Shown here piece after piece: positions 60,950 through 64,000 of a stretch of 64,000 nt of DNA. The translations under genes were made by a program, and so were the position numbers. The first letter of the stretch is position 1, and every line of letters begins with the position of its first letter. The DNA comes from Amphiduros pacificus (lineage: Eukaryota; Annelida; Polychaeta; Phyllodocida; Hesionidae). The DNA is taken from the NCBI GenBank assembly GCA_949316495.1, contig OX439001.1, positions 56,396,556 to 56,460,555 on the forward strand, given 5' to 3'. The notes beneath the pieces were generated by a model. It did not search any database, was not told the origin of the DNA, and saw only the letters and a program-made list of their open reading frames with translations.

Positions 60950-61310
60950 CCACATGACAAGAACTCATCGTCCTCAACGTTTGTCAGTTAACGTTTTGTC
61001 ATTTACCTCTGACCTCTGATTCTGATATGCTCTTGTTTTTTCATATATACATTAAAAAGTGATATTTATCATTGACTCGATCAATGTATGAAACCACAGC
61101 CGCTGTCTGGCTATAGATAAATGAAGAGTGAATACATAGAGCAGGCAAAGGCGTTTATAGAGATCTTATAATAATATTCCGTGCATCCAGGCGTTAGGGA
61201 GAAGGTATAATACAGAAATGTGTTTTTGAATGGAGGAGGTGTGCTTGTGTAAAAGGAACACAGAAGTTCTATATGTTATAAACAAAGGTAAAGCAAATGT
61301 TGTGAAATAT
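60950..61310. other. 3' flank of the glycosyltransferase gene
   Basis: Presumed 3' untranslated region with ATTAAA at 61051-61056, then non-coding sequence leading to the LINE/SINE tail. Confidence 0.4.
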
Positions 61311-61316
61311 GTGCAT

Positions 61317-61391
61317 TAAGCGCCCTGAGCAGACCTAGTTTGATGTGGCGCTATATAAATCATTATTATTATTTATTATTATTATTATTAG
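61317..61391 (+). mobile_element. LINE/SINE 3' tail
   Basis: TAAGCGCCCTGAGCAGACC, then GGCGCTATATAAATC and an ATT-rich microsatellite tail. It matches the minus-strand tail at 47697-47768 and is the common L2-type 3' end. Confidence 0.6.
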
Positions 61392-61399
61392 AGAAAACG

Positions 61400-63380
61400 G
61401 AAGTGTAAAAGACGAATAGTGTATGGAAAGAGAATGTGAAAGGGCTGTGGAGAAATATATGTATACAATGACAGACAACACAGGGGATTTAATGAATATC
61501 TGCAAAGAAATGCAAAGGTGTAATGCGGAGAATAATACAAATCCAAATTTCAAAAAGGCATTCTTACTTTGTCAACTAAGAAATTCACGGCGCGACCTTG
61601 GTTAAACATTGCCATTATCATAGTAAATACATTTCATGTTTTACCATTTTATGAATAATGTATACACAACTTTTGATATATTTCATATCCTTTCATGATA
61701 ACCATTTACAGCAATAATGGCAAACAAAATCATTTGCATTCTACATGTCTATCAAAAGGTGGCCATTCTCTATTTGTCATGGTTGACTAGTGCAATAAAA
61801 TCGAAAGGCGTCTGAGAAGCAATGGAAAAGTCCAACTTTCTATATAGCACCCCTTGAGAGTGATAATAACTATTTTTAGGGGTGACAGGTTATGATATAT
61901 GAATAGCATGTTCTCAGTGTGTATGAATGGTGATGCAGTGACACCCCCTATTGAATGCTAGATATCTCAGCTAACGACAGAGTATTATCTCATATATGCA
62001 TGGCCAACACAGGGGTATGTGGAGATCTATTTAGGCCAGGACAATTTATAATCATTCATAACATATGTTAATTAAAATCACAGAAATCTTCATAAATTTA
62101 CGTATTTATATCTTTTAAATGACAAATATATCAAAGATAAATATTGTGTCAAAAATATGAATTTCAAATGTAAGCTCAAACTCAAATACGAAATTGTTCA
62201 TGCACGAGATTGTACAAATTTGACTACAGATGTTTTAATAAAAATTGTTAATCTATTGTTGATGTTTTTAGTGTTTAAGTTTTGAAGTAAAATAGGGCCC
62301 CAAATATTGTTTTAGATATGGGTTTAGGCAGGTATGATTGACAAAAATACAGGCATGTTGTAGTCGAAGTCGGGGGTCGGAGGGAGTTCCTCGGAATTGC
62401 TGTTAAACGTTAGCTTTACAATATAATTTTCACTCAAACTATAGAATATAATCATGGATAAAAAATATGAAAAAAGTATTCAACAATGATATAAATATCA
62501 ATATACTAAAAATATATTTTAATGAGATAAACTTAGTTGAGGAAGCACTAGTTTGATCCACTTCCGGTAATCTTTCTGAGGGTCTGCGGTTTCTCTGGAC
62601 AATCCCAGAGCAGCATTATCCTGCCCGCATATTCTGCCAATATTTACAAATATGATTGGCCAGACAGGGTACATAGGTGGGGATGTGCGCATAACAATAG
62701 CGCCAAGTTTGGGATGGAAATAGAGGCAGGTTCTTAACTGTAAGGGGACTGATAGAGATCAATATTTTCATATCGAATTCATTTCCCTGACCAAGGCTGG
62801 CATCTCTCAATCAATAGGAGTTAATGGGGTTTTAATAGCCGCCCCTCCACATGCCACCAAGGTCCTAAAGGCTTTCATTTCACAAAGAAGATCAAAGTTA
62901 ACTTGAATTTCCATCCTAGAGTTTACTTGGATTTCCATTCTATTTGTGCGAATAAATGCCCTCAGCTGAGTGAAGTTCAATATGTGTGCACATGGAGTCC
63001 AGGTCGATGTTGGTGGGAGGGGGCGATGCAGGGCCAGTTTGTTAGCCCATGTACCAGGCAGGGAAAAAGGGGTGCAGGCGATAGCGCCTTCAATTCTTCC
63101 ATAATTTCTCTGCATTTATGGCAAGTATTGGCTGCAGATTTCAAGATGGTTTTCTGAAGATTTTAGATACGTGAAATGATGTACCACTGAAAGTAAGAAT
63201 ATAGACTTTATTTGTAGCCTTGGCTTACTGGGCATATCAATGTGAAGGTTGTATTTCTATCTCAAAATCCCCGCTCATATAAAGCTTTTGTAATAGCCTC
63301 CATCCTTGGAGAGTACTTAAGGTGAGTAAGTCAGGTTAAGGTTAATGTTGTATATAGCTGTTGACATCCCTTTTCACATG
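61400..63380. other. Non-coding, no gene recognised
   Basis: AT-rich up to about 62550, then a more balanced stretch to 63160 with open frames of 84-102 codons on both strands and no recognisable similarity. A small direct duplication (about 23 bp, ATTTCCAT core) lies at 62900-62940. Confidence 0.35.
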
Positions 63381-63400
63381 TGTGTGTGTGTGTGTGTGTT

Positions 63401-64000
<600 letters not shown>

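Noticed and set aside
62807-63157. Open frames of 84-102 codons on both strands
   Set aside because: No recognisable domain, no splice signals and similar length on opposite strands in a locally GC-richer stretch.

Overview
Eukaryotic (metazoan) nuclear DNA, AT-rich. It has intron-rich conserved genes with GT-AG introns, a tRNA-derived SINE, LINE and LTR-element remains, many short inverted-repeat elements and a very heavy load of minisatellites. Two conserved animal genes are readable exon by exon on the minus strand: VPS53 (GARP/EARP tethering complex; 20 coding exons, about 846 codons, 38266 down to 24319) and PGAM5 (mitochondrial phosphatase of the histidine-phosphatase fold; 5 coding exons, about 304 codons, 48818 down to 42405). 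Two further genes are supported on the plus strand: a protein of unknown role with four RLxRPT-type motifs (18357-19199) and an uninterrupted type II membrane glycosyltransferase of the GT61/DUF563 type (59601-60944). The SINE tail and general repeat style suggest a marine lophotrochozoan, perhaps a mollusc; that is an inference and not firm.

Layout. 1-1256: 3' end of an LTR element with an envelope-like frame and its 3' LTR. 1270-2935: a dispersed CG-rich repeat, then a decayed LINE (minus). 3410-5476: 178-bp satellite array. 5695-9285: about 3.6 kb of a 61-bp (29+32) array. 9290-12850: mostly non-coding, with a hAT-like MITE and a weak GC-rich exon candidate. 12855-16385: a patchwork of inverted-repeat elements. 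16390-21630: the RLxRPT gene and quiet sequence. 21635-23283: first copy of a satellite-carrying mobile element. 24284-38266: VPS53, with arrays in at least seven introns. 38855-40710: second copy of the satellite-carrying element. 42405-48818: PGAM5, with two inverted-repeat elements in introns 1 and 2. 48960-53400: quiet AT-rich DNA and a 19-bp array. 53400-57430: a 29-bp array split by a 1.7-kb composite insertion. 57940-58893: two SINE copies. 59601-60944: the glycosyltransferase gene. The rest is non-coding with a long (TA)n tract.

About a quarter of the window is tandem repeat by my estimate. The most unusual feature is how these arrays meet the splice sites of VPS53. One array has copied the exon 12 acceptor in steps of 51 bp, keeping the frame. 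Another has copied the exon 14 donor in steps of 58 bp, breaking it. Others start within about 50 bp of exons 9, 11, 17 and 19. VPS53 and PGAM5 share no pathway that the sequence shows; their adjacency looks incidental.
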